Assembly (NCBI GenBank): GCA_963682025.1
Contig: OY821518.1
Coordinates: forward strand, 29,983,991 to 30,047,990
DNA: 64,000 nt
Reading direction: 5' to 3'
Source of the DNA: Cordilura impudica
Taxonomy: Eukaryota > Arthropoda > Insecta > Diptera > Scathophagidae
Made by a program: the position numbers and the translations under genes. How positions within the stretch are numbered: position 1 is the first letter of the stretch; each line of letters opens with the position of its first letter. Below, piece by piece: positions 22,678 to 33,075 of the stretch. The notes beneath the pieces were generated by a model. It saw only the letters and a list, made by a program, of their open reading frames with translations. It made no database searches and was not told where the DNA came from.

Positions 22678-22859
22678 TATAAGTAGCAAACAAATTAAAT
22701 GGGAGCATTGGCTTTGCATGGTTTTATAAAGTTTAGATAAATATAGGTCATAACTTGTTGTTTTAAGTTTCAAACACAACCGTAACATTTCATACGTTAG
22801 TTGGCTTCTTACTTTAGTTTTAATTATATTCATGCAAGACAACGCTTGCTAGAACGAAT

Positions 22860-24850
22860 TTGTGATCCGAAGATAGTCAGCACTCCAAATGCCAACTTTT
22901 TCACCTCACTGTAGCAATCTGGAAAACTATTCGATGCGTCAAATGCAAGTGCCTCAAATCGCGACATTTCTTTTAAAGCTGTCCACTTTTGTTGCGTTAC
23001 GTTACATACATTTCTGGACCTCTAACTCTTCCAACTTACCTTTCAACTCTGTAAATTTTCCACTCCACAAAGCTTTACTTTTAAATTGGTCAATTGCATT
23101 TCCAGAGATCTAGTGTAAATTCCAAATGTCTCAATGGGGATTTTCTTACTATTTGTGTCGAGATGATTTACTATGAATGCTAGAGTGGTTTTGTTGGTTT
23201 TCAATTATTTAAATCTGTCAGCAAATTCATCATTAATTTTTTTCATAACTGTGCTGAAGAAATTCGTGTCAACAGTTGCAGTGGTTTTATCGCGATATTG
23301 CTTTAGAAATTGAAAATAAAGTAATCTGAATATCTTCTGCAAAAAGAATTATTTCTTTCTTTAAAACAAACCAATTCTTCTACCAAAACATAGGCTGGGT
23401 TTCCTTTTCCTTGCAGTTGTAGATTCAGCTTATTTATTTTCGCTGTGATATCCACCATCAAGTAAAAGTTTTGCATCCATTTGTCGTTCTCTAATTCAGG
23501 ACGATTATTGCCTTTTTCATTAGGAATATTGTTATTTCATTAAAGCACAAAGCAACATCTTTAATATAACTTTCCTCTGTAGCCATCGAACTTTATTGTG
23601 AAGAAGGAGGTCGGAATTCTTTAAACGGACGATGGTTGGGTGCTTTTGTCAAGATTCTGTTAACAATCTTGATCAACAATATCCGTCGGAAATGTTTGGG
23701 CACAAAGCGCTTCTTGATGTATTAGGAAGTGAATAGTAAGAATTTGTGATTTATTTTGCTCTGAAGAATCGTTGTTGCCCCTTTATTATACCCTATACCA
23801 CTATGTGGTTTGGATATAATGACTTTGTGCTGCTGTTTGTAACTACCAAAAATATTTGACCTAGACCCATCTTTTATTATACCGATCGAATCAGAATCCC
23901 TATCCGTCCGTCCGTCTGTGTGTCCATGTACAACTTGTAATGAAATACAGGTCGCAAATATGAATATATTTCGATGAAATTTGATATATGAGCTTTTATC
24001 GGCCATAGGATGAACGCTATTAAAATTGGTGGAAATCGGTCCATGTTCAGACCTAGATACAAATGACCCCTATGAAATCGACATAAGTTGCCATGAGATC
24101 CAAATTGTCATATAGATCTTACTCAAATTGGGTTTGTATGCGTTTATTACATCCATTAATGAGTAGTTCAAAAATAATCCCTATGGGACAACTCTTAGTC
24201 ATAGGCCCCATATAGAGCTGCTTCCCGATCTTCACTGAAATCTATCAAAAAAAACCAAAAATATTGCACAGATTTTTCTCAAATTTGGTTTGTATATATT
24301 TTTTCAAAATATAAGTGACTTTACCAAATATGGTCAGGATCGGTCCTAGTCGACATATAAATATAGCACCCGATATGAACTTTTCCATATCTGCAGCCAA
24401 AAAAATTAATAACAATACCACTCAAATTTGGTTTTTGCTTATTTTCTATATCCAGTTAGTTGGACCGAAGAGATAGGCTTTCTAAACCATGGTATAGGGT
24501 ATCGTATGGTTGGTCTAGACCGACTATAATTTTCTTACTAGTTTTTTCTTGTCATACTTCTGTCATCAGTTGCTATTGAAACGATTTTATTTAAATCGAT
24601 CTAATTGTTTTCAAGGCATTTTTGCGCGCCATTGGATATATCTTACCCTCTAGTTTGTCCCGAGAGGGGTAGCAATCCTAGAAGTTCTTCTTTTGGACCT
24701 TGTGACGACATATACCTGACAAAAGGGGCTACTTGTGCTGTGTCTTTTATGTCGCAAGACTCATCTATAGCAAGTGATAAGGCAGAAGAAAGTTGCAAAC
24801 CTTTTTTCTATATGGAACTAAAAAGCCTCAGCTTCCCATCCACATAAACG
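22860..24850 (-). pseudogene. Decayed hAT transposase
   Basis: In minus-strand order, 24850-24545 gives an N-terminal part (...QWRAKMP.KQLD at its end). After the Rep-A insertion, 23700-22860 gives [43 protein letters not shown] and EKFTELKGKLEEL. A W-x-x-x-F-x-VDIT-x-x-x-N-x-LN-x-x-LQGK block is characteristic of a group of animal hAT transposases. Many stops and frameshifts are present, and the C-terminal dimerisation block was not found. The pieces are the remains of one gene split by Rep-A. Confidence 0.75.
23783..24540 (-). mobile_element. Rep-A copy 4 inside the hAT transposase
   Basis: A near-complete minus-orientation copy. TTATACCCTATACCAC at 23783 is the Rep-A 3' end, GTCCGTCCGTC marks the GGAC core (23907), and GGTCTAGACCGACTATAA (24512-24529) is the 5' palindrome. 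It is well preserved relative to the hAT host. Confidence 0.8.
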
Positions 24851-24989
24851 CATGTGGCTCGCGAGTCGCAGGTTCCCAACCTCCGGTATAGGGTATAAAA
24901 ACATATTGCTGCTGACTGTGTAGCTATGTATGCTCCAATGGCAGATAGAACAATAATGATAAAATTAATGGGAAATCTATATATATAAA

Positions 24990-26440
24990 ATTCATTTTCT
25001 GTTTGTTTGTTTGTTTGACCGCTATACAAATTTTTATTTTTCAACGGATTTTCCTGAAATTTTGTACACACGGTCTCTATACCCCAGGAAAGGTCGCCAT
25101 ATACTTTTTACCGGCCACGCCTACTCTTACGCCCACTTTTAATGTAAAATTCATTATCTGTTTTATTCATATTTGTTCACTATACAAATTTTTATTTGTT
25201 AACAGATTTCTCTGAAATTCGGTACACACGATCCCTGTACTCCAGCTAAGGTCACCATGTACCTTTTATCGACCACGCCTACTTTTACGCCCACTTTTTA
25301 TAGACAATTCATTTTCTGCTTTTTGGTATATTTGTTCGCTATGCAAATTATTATTTTTCAACGGATTTCTCTGAATTTTGCTACACACGATCTCCGTACT
25401 ACAGGAAAGGTTGCCATATGACTCTTACCGGCCACGCCTACTTCTGCGCCCACTTTTTGTATACAATTAATTTTCTGTTTTTTGGTATATTTTTTCGCTA
25501 TTAAAATTTTTATTTTTCAATGCATTTCTCTGAAATTTGGTACACACGATCTTTGTACCCCAGGCCAGGTCACCGTGTGCTTCTTGCGGCCACACCTACT
25601 TTTACGCCCACTTTCTGTATACAATTCGTTTTCTGTTTTTTGGTATATTTGTTTGATATACAAATTTTTATTTTTCAACGGAATTCTCTGAAATTTGGTA
25701 CACACGATCTCTGTACTCCAGGAAAGGTCGCCATAAGCTTCTTTCCGGCCACGCCTACTTTAACACCCGCTTTTTGTATACAATTCATTTTGTTTTTTGG
25801 TATATTTGTTCGCTATACAAATTTTTATTTTTCAACCGATTTCTCTGAAATTTGGTACACACGATCTCTCTGCTCCAGGGAAGGTCGACATATTCTTCGT
25901 ACCGGTCACGCCTGCTATGACGCCTACTTTTTGGTATACAATTTATATTCTGTTTTTTGGTACATTTGTTCGCTACACAATTTTTTTTTAAACGGATTTC
26001 TCTGAAATTTGCTACACACGATCTCTGTACTCCAGAGAGGTCGCCATATGATTCTTGCCGGCCACGCCTGCTTCTACACCCACTTTTTATACAAAATTAA
26101 TTTTCTGTTTTTTGGTACATTTGTTCAAGGGATGTCTAAAATTTGGTCACACGATCTCTATACTACAGGGAAGGTCACCATATGCCTCTTACAGGCCATG
26201 CCTACTTTGCGGCAACTTCTTGGTATATAAAACTTATTTATTTCCTTTTATTTGTTTCTTTATTTGATTGCTATACAAACTTTTATTTTTCAATGGCTTT
26301 CTCCGAAATTTAGTACATATTCCAGTACATACACCCAATTTTCATATAAAATTCATGTTTTGTTGTGTGGTATATTTCTTCCCTATACAAATTTGTACTT
26401 TTCAACGGATTTCTCTGAAATTTGGTTTACACGGTAATAA
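24990..26440 (+). repeat. Tandem array, about nine units of 159 bp
   Basis: Each unit contains TTTTTATTTTTCAACGGATT, CTCTGAAATTTGGTACACAC, CGGCCACGCCTAC and CGCCCACTTTTTGTATAC. The CAACGGA anchor lies near 25041, 25198, 25360, 25517, 25676, 25835, 25994, 26292 and 26402, a spacing of 156-162 bp, with a degenerate stretch around 26130. Open frames through the units are repeat artefacts. Confidence 0.9.
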
Positions 26441-27545
26441 CTACACGGTGAACAAATTCCCCAAACTTAAAAAAAAGGTATCCAAAAGAAATGAACAAAT
26501 TCCCCATCTTTTTTTAATCGAAATAAAAAATGAACTTACTCCCCAAATTCATTCTTAAATTTTTAAATATTTTTATTTAATGAATTTTGTTAAATATTTA
26601 TTTTAGTGAACATTTGCATACTGCTCTCAATATATGTCATACAATAGATGCAATTAAAATGAGTATTCTTTTCAATAGCATCATTTCGTTGCGCGGAAGC
26701 TACGCGCACGGGGAATGCAGCTTAGATAGAATATCGGAATGATCTGAAAAATATATTTTAACAATTAAAATAAGTTGGCAACAGCTGCGCGGCGCGCGAA
26801 CGCGGACGCAACGCGCTCTCGGAACACAGCTCAGCTAAAATATCGCAATGCTCTAAAAAATATGGTTTAGGAATTAAGATAAGTTAACGAGAACTAAGCG
26901 GCAGCTCGGGTAGTAGCTACGCGGACGCGGACGCGGATGCGACGGATGCGGACGCGACGCGCTCGGGGAACATAGCTCAGCTAAAATATCGCAATGATCT
27001 GAAAAATATACTTTGGCAATTAAAATAAGTTGCCAAACGCGCGGAAGCGGACGCGACTCGCTCGCGGAACACAGCTTAGTGAAATATCGTATGATAAATT
27101 TTATCTACGTATGTGAAACAATTACCTATTGATCAAAATAGGCCACACATATACTATAAGCAGTTGCTTAAAGAATCCTTGCGTGACAATATTAAACGTC
27201 GCATTAGTCTTTCATTTATGAAACTTGAATTTGACGTCTCTGCTCAATGATGCTCACTTATTGAATGAAGTAATTCAATTTTTAAAAGTTCTGATTCCTT
27301 TAATTTGCGAACCATTCCGTTATATTTGATCTTTATAAATAACCTGAAAAAAAAAATTTAAAGCGGTTTCGCAGCTTATTTTTGAAGCATTTTTGCTGCA
27401 GCATCTTATAAAAAACTTCTAAATTAAAAATTCAAAAAATTTTCAATTGAAATAAAAAATTAATTTACTGCCCATACAAATTTTTTGGGAGAAAGTTCAT
27501 TTTATTGGGGAATTTGTTAATTGGGGACTAAGTACTCAACGCCTG
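26441..27545. mobile_element. Inverted-repeat block inside Heli-T
   Basis: The left edge GTGAACAAATTCCCCAAAC and a following ATTCCCCATC..TGAACTTACTCCCC pair loosely with GGGGAATTTGTTAATTGGGGAC and AGAAAGTTCATTTTATTGGG at 27488-27532. This suggests a separate TIR element inserted in the Helitron. No target duplication is clear. Confidence 0.45.
26690..27090. repeat. GC-rich tandem repeat island
   Basis: Four units (anchors AGCTTAG/AGCTCAG near 26719, 26828, 26974 and 27073) alternate an AT-rich part, AAAATATCGCAATGATCTGA, with CpG-dense stretches such as GCGGACGCGGACGCGGATGC. Unit length is 100-146 bp. It is by far the most GC- and CpG-rich segment of the window. Confidence 0.8.
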
Positions 27546-27654
27546 GTAAGCATAGTGAACCATTTTTCAAGTCAAAGGCCTTTTTATCCCGGGCAAGACC
27601 GGGTAAAAACAGCTAGTCCAACTAATATTTATATAATTCAAGTCCATGCCCCCT

Positions 27655-28870
27655 AAATGGGGCGACAAATTCGAAAGTAAAGTGGCTTCTCTAGATATTT
27701 TCAAAGCATTCGATCGTGTGTGGCACGGTGCATTGATATCAAAGCTTATTGCATTTAGGGTCGGTAATCACTTCCCTCGATTTATAACGAGTTTTCTCAG
27801 AATCCGAACAATACCTGTTGTTATTGATGGGGCCTCATCTAATGAGTTTCAGCTTAACTCAGGGATACCCCAAGGTTCCGTTCTTTCTCCATCTCTCTTC
27901 CTTATCTTTGTGAATGACCTTCTTGGTCAAACGTTTAATTCTATATACTCTTTTGTAGATGACAGAAGCATTTGTCATTCATTTTCCTTTAATTGAAGGC
28001 GAAGCCTCTAGGAGGTTGGGGGGCAAAAGGCGGACAATGAATGAAACACTCAATCAAGACCTGTTAATAATCTGCGAGTGGAGTCAAGTGAATAGGGTTG
28101 ATTTTAATGCGCTGAAGACGTGATGTTGTATGTTGACCCATAGGGCCACGGATTCAACAATGTCATCTGTATATATGAGTCGTATAGGTATCGAGGAATA
28201 GATACTCTTGCTGTTCTGGATATGGGTATTCAACGTGATATTCGTTGGAACGAGCATCTTTTTCAAGTGTCGAATATTCAAATGACTTGGTCTTCTAGAA
28301 CGGTGCAAAAATTACTTCACTTTTTCTGATCTCCTTAATATCTATACCACTTACATCCGACCGAAAGTGGAATACTACTTCCATATATGGGCAGGAACTT
28401 CAAAGTATATTTTAGAACTAGTGGACCGTGTATAAAGGAGGGCGTTAATGCTCCATAATGACAGTAGGTCATACTCTATTGACTCGTTGGAACATCGTCG
28501 GAATGGGTTGTACAACACTGTACTATAGATACTACCATGGGAAATGTTCTTCTGACATTAGCGAACTTATTCCATGTGCCCAAGTTTCGGTTCGCTCTAC
28601 CCGCTCCTCTAGTAGATCACATCCGTTTGTAGTCTATTGTCCAGTTGACCGCATAACGCATTACAGAGATAATTCGTTTATCAGTCGAACTAGCCATATG
28701 TGGAATAAACTCCCCGCACAAGTCTTTCCTGATAGTTATAATCTAATAAAATTTAAGTCAAATATCCACAAACACTACTCCCTCTCTCCTCCTTCCCATA
28801 ATCTATTTTCCTGAAATCAACACAGTACACTGCATATTAGGGGCAGCCCCTGAGTGTTGATTAATAAAAC
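27655..28870 (+). pseudogene. LINE-B copy 2, reverse transcriptase to 3' end
   Basis: The frames give ASLDIFKAFDRVWHG (RT palm), SGIPQGSVLSPSLFLIFVNDLL, then YSFVDDRSICHSFSF (YxDD box changed to FVDD). After frameshifts: YYRYYHGKCSSDISELIP, STRSSSRSHPFVVY, FISRTSHMWNKLPAQVFPDSYN and the C-terminal region ending near 28814. This is a CR1/jockey-group ORF2 without endonuclease. The GGGGCAGCCCCTGAGTGTTG tail (28848-28867) is shared with 30100-30120. It is less decayed than copy 1. Confidence 0.85.
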
Positions 28871-28879
28871 GAAAAAAAG

Positions 28880-29062
28880 ACGGGACATAACCATATTGTC
28901 ATATAATCAAGCTGCTATTCGAGCACTAAGCTCCTTTGAAGTAAACTACAAATTTGGAGCTCCCACAAATTTAATAGGGCCAGAACCGTTTCGTGGAATA
29001 GGAAAAGGAGTATAGGAAGGCGTACTCAGAGAACATGAGATTCATGTTAGTCATTCCAAGTG
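28880..29062 (+). pseudogene. I-group LINE RNase H fragment
   Basis: NQAAIRALSSFEVNYK corresponds to the DSxAAIxAL helix of LINE RNase H. It jumps, after an internal deletion, to NLIGPEPFRGIGKG. It is the plus-strand counterpart of 9205-9428 and is joined directly to LINE-B sequence. Confidence 0.6.
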
Positions 29063-30118
29063 CCCGAGTTTCAGTTCGCTACCTGAAAAGAGCGTAGAGC
29101 GACCCCATAACGCAATACAGAGAGAATTCGCTTATCAGTCGAACTAGCCGTATGTCGAATAAACTCCCCGCAGAGGTCATTCCTGACAGTCATCTTATAT
29201 ATAAAAATGGAGTTGTGCATGTTTGTTTGTTTGTTTGTTTGTTTGTGGTTTATAGGAGACTACACCACCGGACCGATCGTCTTGAAATTTTTACAGTAGG
29301 CAACTGCCTATCCGGAAGGAAAAATAGGTTATATTTTTTTTGATTTTTCAAGTGGGCGTGGCACCTCCCATACAAAGTGAATTTTTAACATCTAATTTTA
29401 ACATATAACATCTGGAGTACTACGACAGCTAGAGTTCTGAAACTATGTACATGTACATACTTAAATAATTCGAAGAATTGCGGAAAAATAGGCGTGATTG
29501 GACCAATGGGCGTGGTACCCACCATACAAAGTAAATATTAAATGCCATATGTCTAGAGTACTGTAATAGATAAAATCTTGAGACTTTGTGTGAGTTCATA
29601 AGTTATCAACATTAGTACTCCAAAAAAAGGGCGGAATCCGATCAGTGGGCGTGGTACCTCGCATACAAAGTTAATATATAATGTCATATAGCTGAAGTAC
29701 TGTAATAGTGAAAGCCTTGGAACTTTATCTGAGTCCATGATTTGTTAATGTGAGTAGTCTCATAAAAAATGGGCGGAATCGAACCAGTGGGCATGTCACC
29801 TCCCATACAAAGTAAGTATTTAATATAACATAACTAGAGTACTATAATAATGAAAGTCTAGCGACTTTGTTTGAGTTCGTAAGTTATTAATGTGAGTAGT
29901 TGCCGAAAAAATGGGCGGAATCAGACTAATGGGAGCGGCACCTCCTACGAGGTGTGTAGCGAGAGGTATAGCGAAGCGCATCGGGTTACTGCTAGTAATC
30001 TAATAAAATTTAAGACAAATATCCACAAATACTACTCCCTCTATCCTCCTTCCCATAATTTTTTTTCCTGAGATCAACACAATGCACTGCATATGTAAGG
30101 GGCATCCCCTGAGTGTTG
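29063..30118 (+). pseudogene. LINE-B copy 3, 3' fragment interrupted by a Helitron
   Basis: 29063-29192 (FAYQSN*PYVE.NSPQ type frames; GTGCCCGAGTTTC to TCCTGACAGTCA) and 29996-30118 (TAATCTAATAAAATTTAAG to the GGGGCATCCCCTGAGTGTTG tail) are contiguous in LINE-B copy 2. The 803-bp insert between them is Heli-H copy 1. Confidence 0.75.
29193..29995 (+). mobile_element. Heli-H copy 1, non-autonomous Helitron
   Basis: It starts TCTTATATATAAAAATGGAG after an A, with a (GTTT)n block at 29221-29245. It ends GGGTTACTGCTAG before a T. It inserted exactly between A and T of LINE-B (GACAGTC A^T AATCTAAT). The body has about five 140-150 bp units, each with TGGGCGTGGCACCTCCCATACAAAGT. No coding capacity. 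Confidence 0.88.
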
Positions 30119-30149
30119 GTCAATAATTTAGAAGAAAAAAATAATATTG

Positions 30150-30408
30150 TAACATTATTCAAAATGACGAACCAAATGAAATAATCATTCTAATGGGCGA
30201 CATGCCAGTTGATCTATATGAACAATTAATTGATTCGAAAGCATGCTTAAAATCTGAAATCCAAGAAATTTACTCCACTAAGGAACTAATGAAATTATTA
30301 CAAATAAAATTCAATAGTCTTGCATCCAGCTTTCCAGAGGTAATAACAGCATGTTTCCTATTTTTTAACCTTCCAGTTACAACTGCAATGGCTGAAAGAA
30401 GCTTTTCG
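30150..30408 (+). pseudogene. hAT transposase C-terminal fragment
   Basis: SLASSFPEVITACFLFFNLPVTTAMAERSFS is the conserved C-terminal (hATC dimerisation) block of hAT transposases, where LPVTTAxAERSFS is nearly invariant. The frame opens at 30193 and is cut off just after ERSFS. This is a different hAT lineage from 22124-24885 as far as can be judged. It is a fragment only. Confidence 0.8.
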
Positions 30409-30644
30409 GGTGTTTGCGTATTTGTTATATTTTTTTTTTTTTTTGCACAAAATCTTGACCATTCATTTGAGATTTCCTGCAGTAGGCTGGAATGGCCCCC
30501 CGAGATATTTTTATACAGTGACCCTCAATGGCAAGCTACGCAACTGTGTAGTGATCAGTTATTACGGGCATAAGACTCGATATGTAACTTCTACCCCCCT
30601 ACTAAGAAGAGGTTTATACATTTAATCCTTTAATTCCTAAGAGG

Positions 30645-31419
30645 CAGTCTAGCGGCTATCAGAGCGATATCCGCAGACAAAACTAGATCAAGGACTATCC
30701 TCGAGTGTAAGGAGGAGATTTCAAACTTCTCCAGAAGAGGCAGACTTGAAATCGTTTGGATCCCAGCACACAGTGGTATAATGGGAAATGAGATTGCTGA
30801 CAAACTGGCCAGGAAGGGCACTTTCCTAGAAAGAGTAAATTTGGAAAACCCAATACCTTTCAAGTCTCTCAAATTGGAACTGGCAGACTGGGCAACCAAT
30901 TCACATGTATCAGTTTGGGAAAAGAATGACGTGGGTACGGTTACAAAGATATAATAGGGTTCTCCCAACGCTACAAGAACAAGGGAGATCCTGAATCTGA
31001 ATAGGGTAGAACTTAGTAGGGTAATTGGTATCCCCACTGGACACTCTGAGCTGAGGGCTCACCTATACCGTATAGGACGGGCGGAAACAGACGTTTGTAG
31101 AGCTTGCGGAGAGGATGACGAAACCCTAGCACACTACCCCTGTTACTGTACTGCATTTGCGAGAACAGGGTTCAGATATCTATCCAACGACATCTTACCA
31201 GGCCTGACGGATCTAAGGGGGATAAGCTGGAAAATATTCAAGAAATTTGCTGATGAAACCGAATTTCTAAGTTAGTAAGAGGGGTAGATAACCGGAAAGT
31301 AGAGATGTAGAGTGCACAACAAGCCGACCTACTGGCTTAGGTGTATATCCAGACATAACGGATATGAGATATGTGTATACATAGCTCCTCTTATCAACTT
31401 AACCTAACCTAACCTAACC
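30645..31419 (+). pseudogene. I/LOA-group LINE 3' end with (CCTAA)n tail
   Basis: The frames read SLAAIRAISADKTRS, IVWIPAHSGIMGNEIADKLARKG (RNase H), RVELSRVIGIPTGHSELRAHLYRIGRAETDVCRACGEDDETLAHY (zinc knuckle) and SWKIFKKFADETEFLS before the stop near 31276. One frameshift region lies near 30940. The 3' end is AACCTAACCTAACCTAACCT, and TAATTCCTAAGAGG flanks both sides (30631-30644, 31420-31433). The copy is 5'-truncated in RNase H. Its reverse transcriptase is not present. Confidence 0.85.
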
Positions 31420-32326
31420 TAATTCCTAAGAGGAACATGGGGCCATGATAAATAATTTCTATGTAGCTCTATCTAACGCTAACTGTTTTATTTCACTCCA
31501 ACTTTTTCCGGCGTTTCTGATTTCCATTTCGATTTGCCTCTTCCAGGTATTGCGTGGTTGCCCCGATACTATTTGCTTGCGAGTTGAAATCAAGGACTTT
31601 TCTTGCGACATCATCTACAGGTTTTTTTAGTGTGTGTCCGAGCCATCTATATTTATGCATCTTCATGTTCTCTGTTATAAGTGGTTGGTTTGTTCTAAAC
31701 CACAGCTCATTGTTGGTAATTACTTCAGGACTAACAAGTAAGAAAATTATAGTCGGTTTACACCGACTATACGATACCCTATACCATGCGTTTAGAAACC
31801 CTATCTCTCAGGCCCAACTAACTGAATAAAGAAAATAAGCATAAACCAAATTTGAGTGGGATTTTTATTAATTTTTTTGGCTGCAGATATGAAAAAGTTC
31901 ACATCGGATGCTATATCTATCTGGCCCAAAAATGGAAAGATCCTGACCATGTTTGGTAGAGTCTCTTGTATTTTGCAAAAATATATACAAACAAAAAAGA
32001 ATCCGTGCAATATTTTTGTTTTTTGATAGATTTCAGTGAAGATCGGGAGCAGCTCTATATGGGCCCTATGATCAAAAGTTGTCCCATAGGTACCATTTTT
32101 GGACTACTGATTAATGGATGTAATAAACACATACAAACCCAATTTGATTAAGATTTATATGATAATTTGGATCTTATGGCAATTTATGTTGATTTCATAG
32201 GGGTCATTTGTATGGGGGCTAGGTCCGAACATGGACCGATTCTCACCAATTTCAATAGCATTCATCCCATATCCGACAAAAGCTTATATACCAAATTTCA
32301 TCAAAATATATTCATATTTGCGATTT

Positions 32327-33075
32327 TTTACGCAAAAATGAATGCCCATCACTTTACATTAACAATGCTCAAATACCTAAATCCGATAGCGTAAAATATT
32401 TGGGTATGCATCTTGATAAAAGATTAACCTGGAAAAACCATGTCAAAGCGAAACGAGAACATTTAAACATCAAAACCAAAAAACTTTACTGGCTACTAGG
32501 CCCAAAATCAGAACTAAGTCTGGAAAACAAAGTTAAAATCTATAAATCGATATTAAAACCAGTTTGGACATACGGCCTACAATTATGGGGCACGACAAGC
32601 AACTCTAATGTTGAGAATTTACAACGATACCAATCCAAAACTTTACGACTCATTACTTCTGCTCCTTGGTATGTGACCAACAAACATATTCATGAAGATC
32701 TTAGAATTTCTTATATTAAAGATGAAATTAACAGATTTAGTTGTAGATATTTAGAAAGGCTTAGTAACCATTCAAATCCACTAGCAATTATTCTATTAGA
32801 TGAATCTGAAGAAGTTAAAAGGCTAAAAAGTTATCATGTTTTAGACCTACTATACAGAAAATAGAATTTATTATTATAAAATATGTAAATATGTAAATAT
32901 GTAAATATAAATACTAAATTTTGTATGTAATAAAAACAAAAAATAAATTAAGTTATTAGGCTTAATGAAGCTTAATAATATAGGTTAAGTATCAATTGTA
33001 CTTATATAATTTACTTATTATTGCAAAATAGATTGTAAATAAAAATTTGATTGATTAAAAAAAAAAAAATAAAAA
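32327..33075 (+). mobile_element. 5'-truncated jockey-like LINE with poly(A) tail
   Basis: The 749-bp insertion is flanked by ATATTTGCGATTT on both sides (32314-32326 and 33076-33088). It contains the ORF2 C-terminus, an AT-rich 3' UTR and a tail of A with one T (33057-33075). Rep-A copy 1 has the target only once. The clean duplication and long open frame suggest a fairly recent insertion. Confidence 0.9.
32361..32864 (+). pseudogene. Jockey-like ORF2, C-terminal 168 codons
   Basis: The open frame begins in NNAQIPKSDSVKYLGMHLDKRLTW, the diagnostic YLGxxLDxRLTW box after the RT domain. It continues through KSILKPVWTYGLQLWGTTSNSN and the RYQSKTLRLITSAPWYV block to YHVLDLLYRK and a stop. A one-base loss near 32360 breaks the frame upstream (FTQK..AHHFT). 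The endonuclease and RT catalytic parts are missing because of 5' truncation, so it cannot mobilise itself. Confidence 0.85.

Larger units (their letters stand above)
22124..24885 (-). mobile_element. hAT-family element, 2.76 kb, with two later insertions
   Basis: The ends are CAGGGGTTGG (22124) and, inverted, CGGAGGTTGG (24885). Internal GAGCCACAAAA and GTGGCTCGCGAG motifs near the two ends are typical of hAT termini. An 8-bp duplication flanks it. It contains a decayed minus-strand transposase, a Heli-C copy (22280-22677) and a Rep-A copy (23783-24540). Confidence 0.85.
19446..24903 (+). mobile_element. Rep-A copy 3, host of a nested tower
   Basis: Rep-A sequence is readable at 19446-19707, 21816-22123 and 24886-24903. 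The first gap is family D copy 1. The second is a hAT element inserted 15 bp before the Rep-A end. The 5' palindrome is missing, so the copy is 5'-truncated, perhaps by the TIR element at 18691-19445. Confidence 0.7.
24976..27616 (+). mobile_element. Heli-T, non-autonomous Helitron with internal tandem array
   Basis: It begins TCTATATATATAAAATTC after an A (24975) and ends ...CAGCTAG before a T (27617). A CCCGG-GCAAGA-CCGGG hairpin (27588-27603) lies 9 nt before the terminal CTAG, the canonical Helitron 3' structure. The body holds about nine 159-bp tandem units (24990-26440) and a second inserted-looking block (26441-27545). No Rep/helicase coding sequence is present. Confidence 0.85.

Noticed and set aside
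25482..26005. Overlapping ORFs of 61-161 codons across the 159-bp array
   Set aside because: The unit length is divisible by three, so the same frame stays open in successive units. Several frames are open at once and none resembles a repeat protein.
24976..26440. CRISPR-like array
   Set aside because: Units are contiguous 159-bp tandem repeats without short repeats and unique spacers, in a eukaryotic context.
30630..31037. 135-codon minus-strand ORF
   Set aside because: Antisense of the LINE RNase H region; the plus strand carries the recognisable motifs.
31401..31420. Interstitial telomere repeat
   Set aside because: Only four CCTAA units, and the 14-bp duplications on both sides show it is a LINE tail.
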